A stretch of 64,000 bases of DNA from Chitinophaga rhizosphaerae. GTDB lineage: Bacteria > Bacteroidota > Bacteroidia > Chitinophagales > Chitinophagaceae. Where the stretch lies: the NCBI RefSeq assembly GCF_003958645.1, contig NZ_RXLO01000003.1:744001-808000 (forward strand). The letters run 5' to 3'. Positions 18,553 to 27,269 of this stretch are shown here, piece after piece. The translations under genes and the position numbers were made by a program. Within the stretch, counting starts at the first letter, position 1. Every line of letters begins with the position of its first letter. The notes under the pieces were generated by a model. That model did no database searches, had not been told where the DNA came from, and was given only the letters and a program-made list of their open reading frames with translations.

Positions 18553-19212
18553 TTACAATGATTTGACCATAATGTTCTTCGATACCTGTTCGCTAAGTGT
18601 AAAGGCCGGCTGATTGCGGATCTTGACCTCCACGGAGTTGTCGAATTCGTATCTTTCTATAAGATCGAGCTGGGTGCCGAGCCGGATGCCCTTGGCGTTG
18701 AGGAACTCCAGCAGGGCAGACGACTGGTCAGACACGCCGGCCACTTCGAGCCGCCGCGCCGTGGCTTTGTCCAGCGAAATGAGGGGCTGGCTTTTGGAGA
18801 TCCGGCCCTGCGCGTCGGGGATGGGGTCGCCATGAGGGTCGGTAGTGGGGTTGCCCAGAAACGCGCTTAACCGCGAGATCAGTTTTTCGCTCCGCACATG
18901 TTCCAGCTCTTCGGCGATCTCGTGCACCTCGTCCCAACTGAAACTTAACTTGTCTACCAGGAAACATTCCCACAAACGGTGGCGGCGAACGATCTGCAAA
19001 GCGAGCTTGCGGCCTTCGGTGGTGAGGCTGATACCCTGGTACTTCTCATAATCGATCAACTTCTTCTCTTTCAGCTTCTTCGCCATATCCGTTACAGATG
19101 CCGGCTTGGTGGCCAGGTCGTAAGCGATGGCGTTGGTGCTCACCACCTGGTCCCCGTCCTGCAGCTTATAAATACTTTTAATATAGTTCTCCTCCGCGAC
19201 CGTCAAGTTCAT
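18553..19212 (-). CDS. mntR: DtxR/MntR-family metal-dependent repressor
   Basis: 219 residues with an N-terminal winged helix ('AEENYIKSIYKLQ', 'KPASVTDMAKKLKEKKLIDYEKYQGISLT'), a metal-binding dimerisation domain ('RHRLWECFLVDKL', 'HEIAEELEHVRSEKLISRL') and a C-terminal FeoA/SH3-like domain (about 145-219). This three-domain layout resembles IdeR/DtxR more than short MntR proteins. The neighbour is an Nramp transporter, so manganese or iron uptake is the likely target. Its own promoter carries a matching palindrome, which suggests self-repression. Confidence 0.93.
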   Translation of the reverse strand: MNLTVAEENYIKSIYKLQDGDQVVSTNAIAYDLATKPASVTDMAKKLKEKKLIDYEKYQGISLTTEGRKLALQIVRRHRLWECFLVDKLSFSWDEVHEIAEELEHVRSEKLISRLSAFLGNPTTDPHGDPIPDAQGRISKSQPLISLDKATARRLEVAGVSDQSSALLEFLNAKGIRLGTQLDLIERYEFDNSVEVKIRNQPAFTLSEQVSKNIMVKSL

Positions 19213-19227
19213 ATGCTCTAAAATATA

Positions 19228-19245
19228 ATTTAGGCAAATCTAAAT
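19228..19245 (-). promoter_or_regulatory. mntR-mntH promoter with overlapping DtxR-type operator
   Basis: ATTTAG-N6-CTAAAT is a perfect inverted repeat 16 bp before the mntR start codon. On the minus strand, the -7 element TAGATTTG (19235-19242) lies inside it, so a bound repressor would block RNA polymerase. The form TTTAGG-n-CTAAA matches the general DtxR-family operator layout. Confidence 0.7.
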
Positions 19246-19322
19246 AAATTATTCCGAAAGGAAAAGAACTGGGAGAAATTTGGAATAATGACTACCTTTT
19301 CGCCGAATTACGACAAATCATT

Positions 19323-20237
19323 ATGCGGAGCATACTTTTCCTGTTTCTGGCGATCGGCGTAGTGGCCGGCTGCAAATCCCGTAAAAAGACCATCAGCGAA
19401 GACGATCGCGCGCTTACGTTCGCGGATTATGCCAACAAGTTCCCCCCTGCGGAGGCGCTGCGCTGGAACGCGGATTCGCTGAAGCGGAAGCGGACAGACA
19501 GCCTGGCGTTCAAATCCCGCTACCTGAAACAGTTCCTCCCCGACACCCTCGCCAAAGGCGTTTACGGCGCGGCCGAAAAGCCCAGGTTCTGGCCGGTAGG
19601 GCAGGTGGCGCTCACCGAAGACCTCCGCCTCTTCGTAGTGGAAGGCGCCGCCAAATCGGGCGCCGCGGCCTGGATGTGCTTTTACGATAAAAACGGGACT
19701 TTCCTCAAAAGGCACCTCGCTGCGCAATATGCGGCCAGCGGGAATAAAAAGACGGGTTTTTCCGTCGATAAGAAAGGCAATATCCGCGTAACCACCGAAA
19801 CCGGCGCGGCCATCGCGCGGGAAGACGTGTTCGCGGCCAACCCGGACGGCAGCCTGGCGCTCATCCTCACGAACTCCAACGAGCCCGCGGTAACGGGGCT
19901 TTTCAATCCCATAGACACCCTTCCCCGCAAACACAAGTTCTCCGGCAACTATACCGCGGGTGAAGGCAACATTGTTTCCATCCGCGATGGGGAAACGGCG
20001 AAGGAATTCCTTTTTTTCATTCACTTCACGCGCGACAAAGGTGCCTGCACCGGCGAGATCGACGGCACGGGCCGTTTTACCTCCGCCACCACGGGCCAGT
20101 GGCGCGACAAACAGTCTGGCTGCATCGTGGATTTCAAGTTCAGCGGCAGCAAGGTAACGATCAGTGAAACGGGCTGTGGCGCCTATCGCGGCATCAAATG
20201 CGCGTTCGAAGGTACTTTCACGAAAAAACGCAAGTAG
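19323..20237 (+). CDS. Lipoprotein of unknown function
   Basis: 304 residues with a clear lipobox at Cys17 ('GVVAGC'), then a Lys-rich tether. The middle holds short beta strands with many aromatic positions; the C-terminal third ('FIHFTRDKGACTGEIDGTGRF', 'GCIVDFKFSGSKVTISETGCGAYRGIKC') has four Cys that may form disulfides and looks like a small beta barrel. I recognise no family. It lies between the mntR promoter and aat, convergent with aat (5 bp apart), so no operon context is available. Confidence 0.7.
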   Translation: MRSILFLFLAIGVVAGCKSRKKTISEDDRALTFADYANKFPPAEALRWNADSLKRKRTDSLAFKSRYLKQFLPDTLAKGVYGAAEKPRFWPVGQVALTEDLRLFVVEGAAKSGAAAWMCFYDKNGTFLKRHLAAQYAASGNKKTGFSVDKKGNIRVTTETGAAIAREDVFAANPDGSLALILTNSNEPAVTGLFNPIDTLPRKHKFSGNYTAGEGNIVSIRDGETAKEFLFFIHFTRDKGACTGEIDGTGRFTSATTGQWRDKQSGCIVDFKFSGSKVTISETGCGAYRGIKCAFEGTFTKKRK

Positions 20238-20242
20238 GGAAA

Positions 20243-20890
20243 TTAATCGAGGTTACGCTGCACCGTGTCCAGGAACGTGACGCGGCTCACGAACCTTGCG
20301 CCCAGGGAGGCGAGGTGATGCGTATGTACCTGGCAGTCGATGATGGCGAGCTGGGCGGCATGGTCCTGCACGAAAGTGATGAACGCGGCCTTGGAGGCGT
20401 TGCTCACGGCGGCGAACATGCTTTCTCCGAAGAAGCACCGGCCGATCTTCACACCATATAATCCACCCACGAGTTCATCGTTTTGCCAGCTTTCCACGCT
20501 CATGGCGTAGCCCTGTTTGTGGAGGGAAGTGTAGGCACGGAGCATGTCCCGCGTGATCCAGGTCCCGTCTTGCCCTTCGCGGGGAGCGGTACGGCAGCGG
20601 TCTACCACGGTTTCGAAGCATTCGTTATAGCTGATCCGGAAGGTCCCTTTTTTGAGGACGGGCTTCATGCTGTGGGAAACGTTCAGTTCCGAAGGATAGA
20701 GGACGAACCGGGGATCGGGGCTCCACCAGAGGATGGGCCTACGGTTGTACCAGGGGAAAATACCGGAACGGTAGGCCAGCAGGAGCCGTTCCGGGCTAAG
20801 GTCTCCGCCGATGGCGAGCAGTCCGTCGGGCTCCGACATGGACACCGGCGGAAAATACAGTTCGTTTTCGGGGAGATGGAAAAGGGGCAA
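20243..20890 (-). CDS. aat: Leucyl/phenylalanyl-tRNA--protein transferase
   Basis: 215 residues. Transfers Leu or Phe from tRNA to proteins with N-terminal Lys or Arg, making them N-degron substrates for ClpS-ClpAP. Signatures: 'PDGLLAIGGDLSPERLLLAYRSGIFPWY', 'WWSPDPRFVLYP', 'GGLYGVKIGRCFFGESMF' and 'IDCQVHTHHLASLGA'. The start is TTG at 20890, immediately after the clpS stop (TAA-TTG with no gap), so translation is probably coupled to clpS. Confidence 0.95.
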   Translation of the reverse strand: MPLFHLPENELYFPPVSMSEPDGLLAIGGDLSPERLLLAYRSGIFPWYNRRPILWWSPDPRFVLYPSELNVSHSMKPVLKKGTFRISYNECFETVVDRCRTAPREGQDGTWITRDMLRAYTSLHKQGYAMSVESWQNDELVGGLYGVKIGRCFFGESMFAAVSNASKAAFITFVQDHAAQLAIIDCQVHTHHLASLGARFVSRVTFLDTVQRNLD

Positions 20891-21196
20891 TTATGAAGCA
20901 ACTGTTTCTTCGATGGTGGCGCTGATGCCGCGGTCGAGCAGGGCTTCGAGCATGGGCTTCAGGTCTGTCAATTCGCCGTTTTTCACGGCGTATTTGCCAT
21001 TGAAATGAATGATGAGCGCGCATTGTTCCGCCTGTTCTTCCGTATGGCCGCACACTTCCATCAGCGACTGGATCACCCAGTCGAAAGTGTTTACTTCATC
21101 ATTCCATACTATCAGGCTGAAAGGGAATTGTTCCGCCGTTTCCACCAGCACATCCTCCGCTTCCTGAACGGATACGCCTGTTCCCGTGTAATGCAT
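20891..21196 (-). CDS. clpS: ATP-dependent Clp protease adaptor ClpS
   Basis: 101 residues. The N-degron adaptor that hands substrates with bulky N-terminal residues to ClpA/ClpC-ClpP. Core motifs: 'VWNDEVNTFDWVIQSLMEVCGHTEEQAEQ' and 'IIHFNGKYAVKNG', where the His and surrounding residues form the N-degron pocket. It is the first gene of a two-gene operon with aat, which makes the substrates ClpS reads. A -7 element TAACTTTG lies 20 bp upstream. Confidence 0.93.
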   Translation of the reverse strand: MHYTGTGVSVQEAEDVLVETAEQFPFSLIVWNDEVNTFDWVIQSLMEVCGHTEEQAEQCALIIHFNGKYAVKNGELTDLKPMLEALLDRGISATIEETVAS

Positions 21197-21215
21197 GTTC
21201 GGTCCTATGTTTCTG

Positions 21216-21223
21216 CAAAGTTA
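21216..21223 (-). promoter_or_regulatory. clpS-aat promoter, -7 element TAACTTTG
   Basis: Perfect TAnnTTTG on the minus strand, 19 bp before the clpS start codon. The -33 region lacks a clear TTTG. Confidence 0.45.
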
Positions 21224-21329
21224 CATTTTTTTGCGATCGTCCGGGAGTTTACGGGAATGGTCGTAAATTAACAGCCATGAAACTGCAGTTGCGAAGTTTC
21301 TGGACTATTTGAACGTAAATGGATTATTG

Positions 21330-23498
21330 ATGAAAGGATTGGTTTTTCTCTTGCATATCAGCTTGCCCCTCAAAGACCCGGTTCCGATTTTCAGCCTGGT
21401 GTTGTTTATCATTCTGCTCGCGCCGATCATCCTGCGCAAATTCCGCATTCCGAGCATCATCGGCCTGATACTGGCGGGCATGGCGATAGGGGACCATGGG
21501 TTCGGGATCATCGAGCAGGGCAGCATCAAGCTGTTCGGGAACGCAGGTTTGTTATATATCATGTTCCTGGCCGGGCTGGAACTGGATATGACGGAATTTC
21601 GGAAAAACAGGCATCGCAGCGCCGTGTTCGGGGCATTTACTTTTTTCATCCCCATGCTGCTTGGCTATGTTTTATGCACCTATGTACTGCATTTTAATCT
21701 CATGGCCACGCTGCTCATCTGCAGCATGTTCGCCACCCATACCCTCGTTGCCTACCCATTGGCCAGCAGGCTGGGCATCAACAAGAACGAGGCCGTGACC
21801 GTTGCTGTGGGCGGTACCATTATTACGGATACGGCCGTACTGTTGATCCTGGCGATCATCACCGGCGCGCAAACCGGCAATCTCGATACCGCCTTTTGGT
21901 TGCGGTTGGGAATTTCCTTTACGATATTCTCCGTGGTGGTAATGTGGGGTTTTCCGATCATTGGCAGATGGTTTTTCAAGAAAATAAAGGATGATAAGAC
22001 GACCCACTTCGTTTTTGTACTGGCATTGGTTTTTCTTGCCGGGTTTCTTGCCGAACTGGCCGGTGTGGAAGCGATCATTGGAGCATTCCTGGCCGGATTG
22101 GCGCTCAACCAGCTCATTCCCCATACTTCCCCGCTGATGAACCGAATAGAGTTTGTGGGTAGCGCCATTTTCATTCCCTTTTTCCTGATTTCGGTAGGCA
22201 TGTTGGTTGATTTAAAAGTGTTGCTGAAGGGGACGGAAGCGCTCATCCTGGCGGGCGTGCTAACGGCCGCGGCCTTATTCAGCAAATGGCTCGCGGCATT
22301 TTTTGCGCAGCTCGTATTCGGCTACACGCCCAATCAGCGCAATGTCATTTTCGGCCTCAGCAGCGCCAGGGTAGGCGCTACCATCGCCGTAGTCATGATC
22401 GGGTACAAAATGGGTATCATCAACGAAAACGTGTTGAACGGATCGGTGTTGCTGATCCTTGTTACCTGTACCGTCAGCTCCTTCGTGACGGAAAGCGCCG
22501 GCCGCAGACTGGCGCTCGTGGAGGCCGACCGCAAGCCCGAGATCACCGGCGGTCCGGAACGCTTCCTCATCCCCATCGCCCAGCCCGAACGCATGGAGCC
22601 CCTGCTGGATTTCGCGCTCATGGTCAAACAACCCGGCAACCCCGCGCCCGTGTACCCCCTCGTGGTGGTGCAAGACGATGAAGAAGCGCGGGAAAAAATC
22701 CACCTCAGCAATAAAACCATGGAGAAAGCCGTGATCCACGCCGCCGCGTCGGAAAGCAATCTGCAGGTGGTGACGCGGGTAGACCTCAACGTGACCGACG
22801 GCATCTCACGCGCCGTGAAAGAACTGCTCATCTCCGACGTAATCCTCGCCTGGAGCGAAAAGAACAGCGCCACCGACCGCATTTTCGGCACCATCTTCGG
22901 CTCCACGACAGATAATGTGCTGCAAAGCGTCTGGGAAACCGTCTATATCTGCGACTTCCATTCGCCCATCAATACCACCAAGAAGCTTGTCCTTATTTTA
23001 CCGCGCAATACGGAATACGAACTGGGCTTTCTGCATTACATGGAAAAAATCGTGCTGCTGGCCAAACAAGCCGGGGCGCGCATCCTGGCGTATTGCGGGA
23101 AAGGAACGCAGGGCGCGGTGGAGAAATATATCGCCGAAGCGAAAGTGAGCGTTGAAATATCTTTCCGCACGCTGGAAAATCCGGAAGATTTTCTCGTCAT
23201 CGCCCGCAACGTGTCTGCAGACGATATGATCGTAGTGGTTTCCGCACGGAGAGGCACCATCTCCTTCCAGCCTTACCTGGAAGGCATTCCCGCTAAAATG
23301 GTCCGCTATTTCCGCGAAAACAACATCATCCTCATCTATCCCGAGCAACGCACCGCCGAAAACATCGAGCCCGGTATGCAGGACGAAGATATTTCGCTCA
23401 TGCCCATCCAGGAACAGCTGCGCAACATCCATAAATTGGGGCGCGCCGTTAAAAAGATCTTCAAAGGTTCCAACGGAAAGAACGATCCCGAAGTATAA
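21330..23498 (+). CDS. CPA2-family cation:proton antiporter with C-terminal universal-stress-like region
   Basis: 722 residues. About twelve membrane helices (residues about 10-410) make a Na+/H+ or K+/H+ exchanger of the KefB/NapA type: 'RIPSIIGLILAGMAIGDHGFG', 'LFLAGLELDM' form 'MFLAGLELDM', and the core helix 'GVEAIIGAFLAGLALNQLIP'. The soluble tail (about 430-720) has two alpha/beta repeats resembling UspA domains and probably regulates transport. I start at the ATG at 21330; TTG codons upstream (21309) would add 7 residues. It stands alone and ends in a strong terminator. Confidence 0.92.
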   Translation: MKGLVFLLHISLPLKDPVPIFSLVLFIILLAPIILRKFRIPSIIGLILAGMAIGDHGFGIIEQGSIKLFGNAGLLYIMFLAGLELDMTEFRKNRHRSAVFGAFTFFIPMLLGYVLCTYVLHFNLMATLLICSMFATHTLVAYPLASRLGINKNEAVTVAVGGTIITDTAVLLILAIITGAQTGNLDTAFWLRLGISFTIFSVVVMWGFPIIGRWFFKKIKDDKTTHFVFVLALVFLAGFLAELAGVEAIIGAFLAGLALNQLIPHTSPLMNRIEFVGSAIFIPFFLISVGMLVDLKVLLKGTEALILAGVLTAAALFSKWLAAFFAQLVFGYTPNQRNVIFGLSSARVGATIAVVMIGYKMGIINENVLNGSVLLILVTCTVSSFVTESAGRRLALVEADRKPEITGGPERFLIPIAQPERMEPLLDFALMVKQPGNPAPVYPLVVVQDDEEAREKIHLSNKTMEKAVIHAAASESNLQVVTRVDLNVTDGISRAVKELLISDVILAWSEKNSATDRIFGTIFGSTTDNVLQSVWETVYICDFHSPINTTKKLVLILPRNTEYELGFLHYMEKIVLLAKQAGARILAYCGKGTQGAVEKYIAEAKVSVEISFRTLENPEDFLVIARNVSADDMIVVVSARRGTISFQPYLEGIPAKMVRYFRENNIILIYPEQRTAENIEPGMQDEDISLMPIQEQLRNIHKLGRAVKKIFKGSNGKNDPEV

Positions 23499-23511
23499 AA
23501 TTCAATCGGTA

Positions 23512-23555
23512 AAAACAGCAAGGCCGTCTCATTGCGAGACGGCCTTGCTGTTTTA
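23512..23555. terminator. Bidirectional terminator between the antiporter and M60 protease genes
   Basis: A 19-bp perfect stem (arms starting AAAACAGCAAGGCCG) with a 5-nt loop and A/T tracts on both sides, between two convergent genes. Confidence 0.93.
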
Positions 23556-23569
23556 GTGTCGGGAAACGA

Positions 23570-26500
23570 TTATTGTTTGATCACTTTTTTAGTGATGACG
23601 CCGTGTTTGCTGAGAATTTGCAGGAAATACATTCCCGGCGGCATCCTGGACATGTCCACTTGAACTGTTTCTCCGCCGAAAGCTCTCCTGGTATGCATCA
23701 GTGTACCGGTAATGTCGGTCATGCGCAGGTCCAGGGCTCTTTTTCCCTCGCCATTCAGTGTGATGTTCACGATTGAGTTGGTGGGGTTGGGATACACCTT
23801 GATGTTGGCATGCTCGCCATTGGCTTCCGGAATGCCGGTTACCACCTGGTTGGGAAGCGTTGCGGGATAGACGAGCTTTTTCTCGCCGTTATACCCGATC
23901 GCAAACACCGCTGTTGCGGTATCGGGGAACAGTACTTTGGTGAAACTGTTGTCGCTGCTGCCGGTCCCGAAGATGGCCACGTCCACCAGCGTATCGTTTT
24001 TGTAAGTCTCGAACGCTACGGCGTGTTGCCACTGTGATGCGTCTACGGTGATCGTATTGTTGTTTAAGGTAGCGCCCACGCCCGAAGTGCCCGTCACCGC
24101 CTGCAGGTTTTTGAAAGTATTGACGCTGTTGGCGGACAGGTAGTGGATGACGGGAGATACCGGGGCAGGGTAGTTTTTGGCCTTGATGGCGTTGATCGTA
24201 TTGGTTACGTCCTGTTGGGTGATGGTGATCCGCGCAGATGTGTAATCTTCCACGATTTCGTCGATAGGCGCCAGCAGACCGGATTTCACGAAGAAGTCGG
24301 AGAGGTCTTCCTTCACCACGTCGCAAACGTTCTTCACGCAGTTCAGGATGAAATCCTTGTTCGTGAGGCCTGCATCATTGGTAGTGCGCACTTTTTCCAG
24401 CATGTCGCCGAGCCAGAACGCCACGTCGGGCTGATTGCCGCCTGGAGCGGGCGTGCCAGTCAAACGTTCCTGCAAGGTAGGCAGGTTTTTACTCGCCCCT
24501 GCAGCCTGGTAATACAATTCCAGCTGCCAGAAAAGCACCAGCCGTTTGAACACGTCGGGGTTCGACATGATCGCCTTCTTTTTCACCAAACTGTGCAGGA
24601 TGGCGCCATTGATGCGGCCACCGGCGATATCCGGACGAACATCGTCCGGCGAAACCGGTTCGTCGTCCAGCCTCGACCGGCCGGGGTAAGACGTTCCCAT
24701 CGTATAATCTACCCAAACGGAATACAGGTTGTTGGTCACTTCGGTGGTACCGGTCCACACGAATCCCGGGCGCACCTGGTTTACGTGGCCAAATTCGTGC
24801 GCGATCCCCCAGGGAGATGCTTTTACGCCTTCCGCATTCGCGAGGCCGGGCTCACCCCAGGTAAGGTCGAAATGCGCACCCCATCCGCCGGCATACCATC
24901 CGCCGCTGTAGGCCGACCATGCGAACATATGGTTTTTCGGTACCCGGTTGTGCTTGTACAGGCCCATGAGAATATACTCGGTGTTAACGATGGAGTCGTA
25001 CACCCCGATGAGCGCATGCCCGGATTGCGGGGAATTGCCCAGCAGCGCGGCTTTATGATAGTTGAGGTTCACGAACCGGCCCTTGATGTCCAGCGTGGGA
25101 TAGATCTGGTTGGTCAGGTAACCGAACCAGTCCGTATCCGAATCGGTTTTGGGGTCGTAATAGCCGTTCACGCGGCCGGTTGCGATGTGTATTTTGATAT
25201 CCGGCTTCGTGGAATCGTTGTTGTAATAGTTAATATATCCAAGCCCGTCGGCCGTGATATCGATCACGTTCAGGCCTTCAGACAGCACGTAGCTCCGGTC
25301 TGTGATGGATGCGGAACCGAAGTCGGTCACCCGTAGCGAGGGCGTAACGCCGTTGGTGGCGCCAACGAACAGTACGGCTTTCGTGTTCGCCTTGAACGCG
25401 ATGCCCGTGGGGTTTTCGAAAGAATTATAGGAGGATGTTTTCAGCGAAGCGGCGGTAGTGCCCACCAGCGGATATACTTTATAGGATTGATACCTGAATT
25501 TCCGCTGGTACGTTTGGTTGAAGAGGCATTGCGCCAGCGTTTTGAAGAACGGCATGGAAACCGTATCGATCTGTGCCTGCGTTACACCGGGTTTCAGCAC
25601 GGAGTAGAGGCTGTCGAACATATTATTGTACACGCTGCCCGACGCGGGGTTCTTCTTGAAGAATTCCATCTCCGCGCAACTGGCGAAATCGCTTTGCCCG
25701 CTCAATACCTTCACGATCACGGCGCGTACGTTGACGAGCGGTGTGGTCAGCTCGATCCGGCTGGGTGTTCCGCTGAAATTCAGGCTGGCGTCTTTCGCTT
25801 TGACGGGCGTACCGTTCGGCGTTGTTTTGTACCATATTTCGACGTTCCCGAAATGTCCGTTGCCGCTGCCGTCTTGCCGCGGCGTGTACACGATGTAGTT
25901 GATCTGGTTGTTCCCCTGGAAATTGTAGGTCATTTCGATGGGGAACCCGCCGCCCGCCCACGACGAGTGGTAGAACGTGCTCTTGTTGTTGTCGATGGTT
26001 TTGTCGATCCCTTCCCCGGCGCTGTTGGCGGCCGGCGAAACGGACGCGTTCTGGACGGTGATTTTCGTGTCCAGGAGTCCAGTCAGCCCGTCGCCCGGGT
26101 TGGCGCAGTCGATGGGTACTACCTGTGCGGCAGACGACCAGAACTTCATTTCCGCGCAACTGGAAAAGTTCCCGGTGGCCTGGGTGACCACGAAGCGCAC
26201 GTAGGCCGGCGTGTCCAGTCCGTTTCCGGGAAGATTGATGACTTTCATGGTGTTGTCGTTGGCCCAGGTGAGGTCTGCGGCTTTGACGAAAGCCGTATTG
26301 GCTTTCCTGGAATACAGTTCCACTTTTTGCCAGACGCCGTTGAGGCCGCTGGGCCGGGGATAGTATTCGATCTTGTTGATGTTGCTGACGCCGTTGAAGA
26401 AGAAATCCACCGTGTCGGGGATGGCGTTGATGCTCCAGCTGGAATGATAGATGGTGGAAACGTCTCCGTCGAAACATTTGCTGAGTTCCGTTCCTGGCTG

Positions 26501-26602
26501 AGCGGGCGTTGGAGACGTCGCGAAAACGGGGGAGACCTGGAACTGTGCAGACGCGGCGCTGCATAGCCCTATCCCCAAGAGTAGCGTAGATATATATTTC
26601 AT
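23570..26602 (-). CDS. Secreted M60-family (enhancin/mucinase-like) metallopeptidase with T9SS tail
   Basis: 1010 residues starting at the ATG at 26602. A signal peptide (1-19, ending ASAQ) is followed by two discoidin-like domains (about 20-165 and 175-330), each with 'YHSSW' and an F5/8-type strand. The central peptidase has the zinc site H602-E-F-G-H606 and a third ligand Glu621, the HExxHx(n)E gluzincin pattern of Peptidase_M60. The last 80 residues ('NIKVYPNPTNS...GMYFLQI...KKVIKQ') form a type IX secretion sorting domain, so the enzyme is exported across the outer membrane. M60 enzymes cleave mucin-type glycoproteins, which fits the glycoprotein-salvage genes at 44.7-62.6 kb. Confidence 0.92.
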   Translation of the reverse strand: MKYISTLLLGIGLCSAASAQFQVSPVFATSPTPAQPGTELSKCFDGDVSTIYHSSWSINAIPDTVDFFFNGVSNINKIEYYPRPSGLNGVWQKVELYSRKANTAFVKAADLTWANDNTMKVINLPGNGLDTPAYVRFVVTQATGNFSSCAEMKFWSSAAQVVPIDCANPGDGLTGLLDTKITVQNASVSPAANSAGEGIDKTIDNNKSTFYHSSWAGGGFPIEMTYNFQGNNQINYIVYTPRQDGSGNGHFGNVEIWYKTTPNGTPVKAKDASLNFSGTPSRIELTTPLVNVRAVIVKVLSGQSDFASCAEMEFFKKNPASGSVYNNMFDSLYSVLKPGVTQAQIDTVSMPFFKTLAQCLFNQTYQRKFRYQSYKVYPLVGTTAASLKTSSYNSFENPTGIAFKANTKAVLFVGATNGVTPSLRVTDFGSASITDRSYVLSEGLNVIDITADGLGYINYYNNDSTKPDIKIHIATGRVNGYYDPKTDSDTDWFGYLTNQIYPTLDIKGRFVNLNYHKAALLGNSPQSGHALIGVYDSIVNTEYILMGLYKHNRVPKNHMFAWSAYSGGWYAGGWGAHFDLTWGEPGLANAEGVKASPWGIAHEFGHVNQVRPGFVWTGTTEVTNNLYSVWVDYTMGTSYPGRSRLDDEPVSPDDVRPDIAGGRINGAILHSLVKKKAIMSNPDVFKRLVLFWQLELYYQAAGASKNLPTLQERLTGTPAPGGNQPDVAFWLGDMLEKVRTTNDAGLTNKDFILNCVKNVCDVVKEDLSDFFVKSGLLAPIDEIVEDYTSARITITQQDVTNTINAIKAKNYPAPVSPVIHYLSANSVNTFKNLQAVTGTSGVGATLNNNTITVDASQWQHAVAFETYKNDTLVDVAIFGTGSSDNSFTKVLFPDTATAVFAIGYNGEKKLVYPATLPNQVVTGIPEANGEHANIKVYPNPTNSIVNITLNGEGKRALDLRMTDITGTLMHTRRAFGGETVQVDMSRMPPGMYFLQILSKHGVITKKVIKQ

Positions 26603-26823
26603 AACTAAATGGTTAAGCACATTTGAAACAAACAACTTCCGCTTCGTAGCGTATCGGCTGCGGCGTGGGATTTTGGTTTTACTGATAACGATCCGGGAAA
26701 GTTCCTGAGGGTTTGGTTTATCTTATCACACGTTAGATTTTGATACGGTCGGGTCTCTTCAGGAGTATTTTCTATTTCAATATAGCATCTTTTTTTGAAA
26801 TCTGTTGACCAGGATAAGAAAAG

Positions 26824-27165
26824 TCATCTTCCCGCGAGGAAATCCCCGTCGATGATGAGGAGGGTAACGCCGCTTTCGGTGCGGGAGCGGTGGATGCTGG
26901 CGTCGTCGGAAACGATATAGGTCATTCCCTGCGTGAGCGTATGCGTGGTGCCGTCTTTCAGCTCGCTGTCGAAGCTGCCCTGCAGGCAATGGACGATGTG
27001 GCCCTTGGTGCACCAGTGGTCTGCCAGGTAGCCGGGGCTGTAGGAGACGATGCGGACCCGGAGGCCGGGGAACTGCAAAGTCTGCCATTGCGCAACGCCC
27101 GTTTCGCCGGGGTGCGTGGAAAGGAGGATATCTTGCCAGTTGACGACGGTAAATGGAATGCTCAT
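26824..27165 (-). CDS. Small cupin protein ('DHCW motif' family)
   Basis: 113 residues, single cupin barrel: 'RVRIVSYSPGYLADHWCTKGHIVHCLQGSF' and 'GMTYIVSDDASIHRSRTE' with His residues placed as metal ligands. I use the ATG at 27165 because the protein family begins there. No catalytic function is known to me. It lies 104 bp after the FAD oxidoreductase gene on the same strand, so it may be an extra member of the polyamine operon, but the gap is larger than between the other genes. The 221-bp gap upstream of the M60 gene (26603-26823) shows nothing clear. Confidence 0.8.
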   Translation of the reverse strand: MSIPFTVVNWQDILLSTHPGETGVAQWQTLQFPGLRVRIVSYSPGYLADHWCTKGHIVHCLQGSFDSELKDGTTHTLTQGMTYIVSDDASIHRSRTESGVTLLIIDGDFLAGR

Positions 27166-27269
27166 GGGATTGTTTTTGGGATGGATAAAATTACGGATTC
27201 CCCATGAGCGCGAATATCGTTTTTCCCTGAAGTTGACGAATGCGATCATTAAAGGAAGTAATAGCCAGA

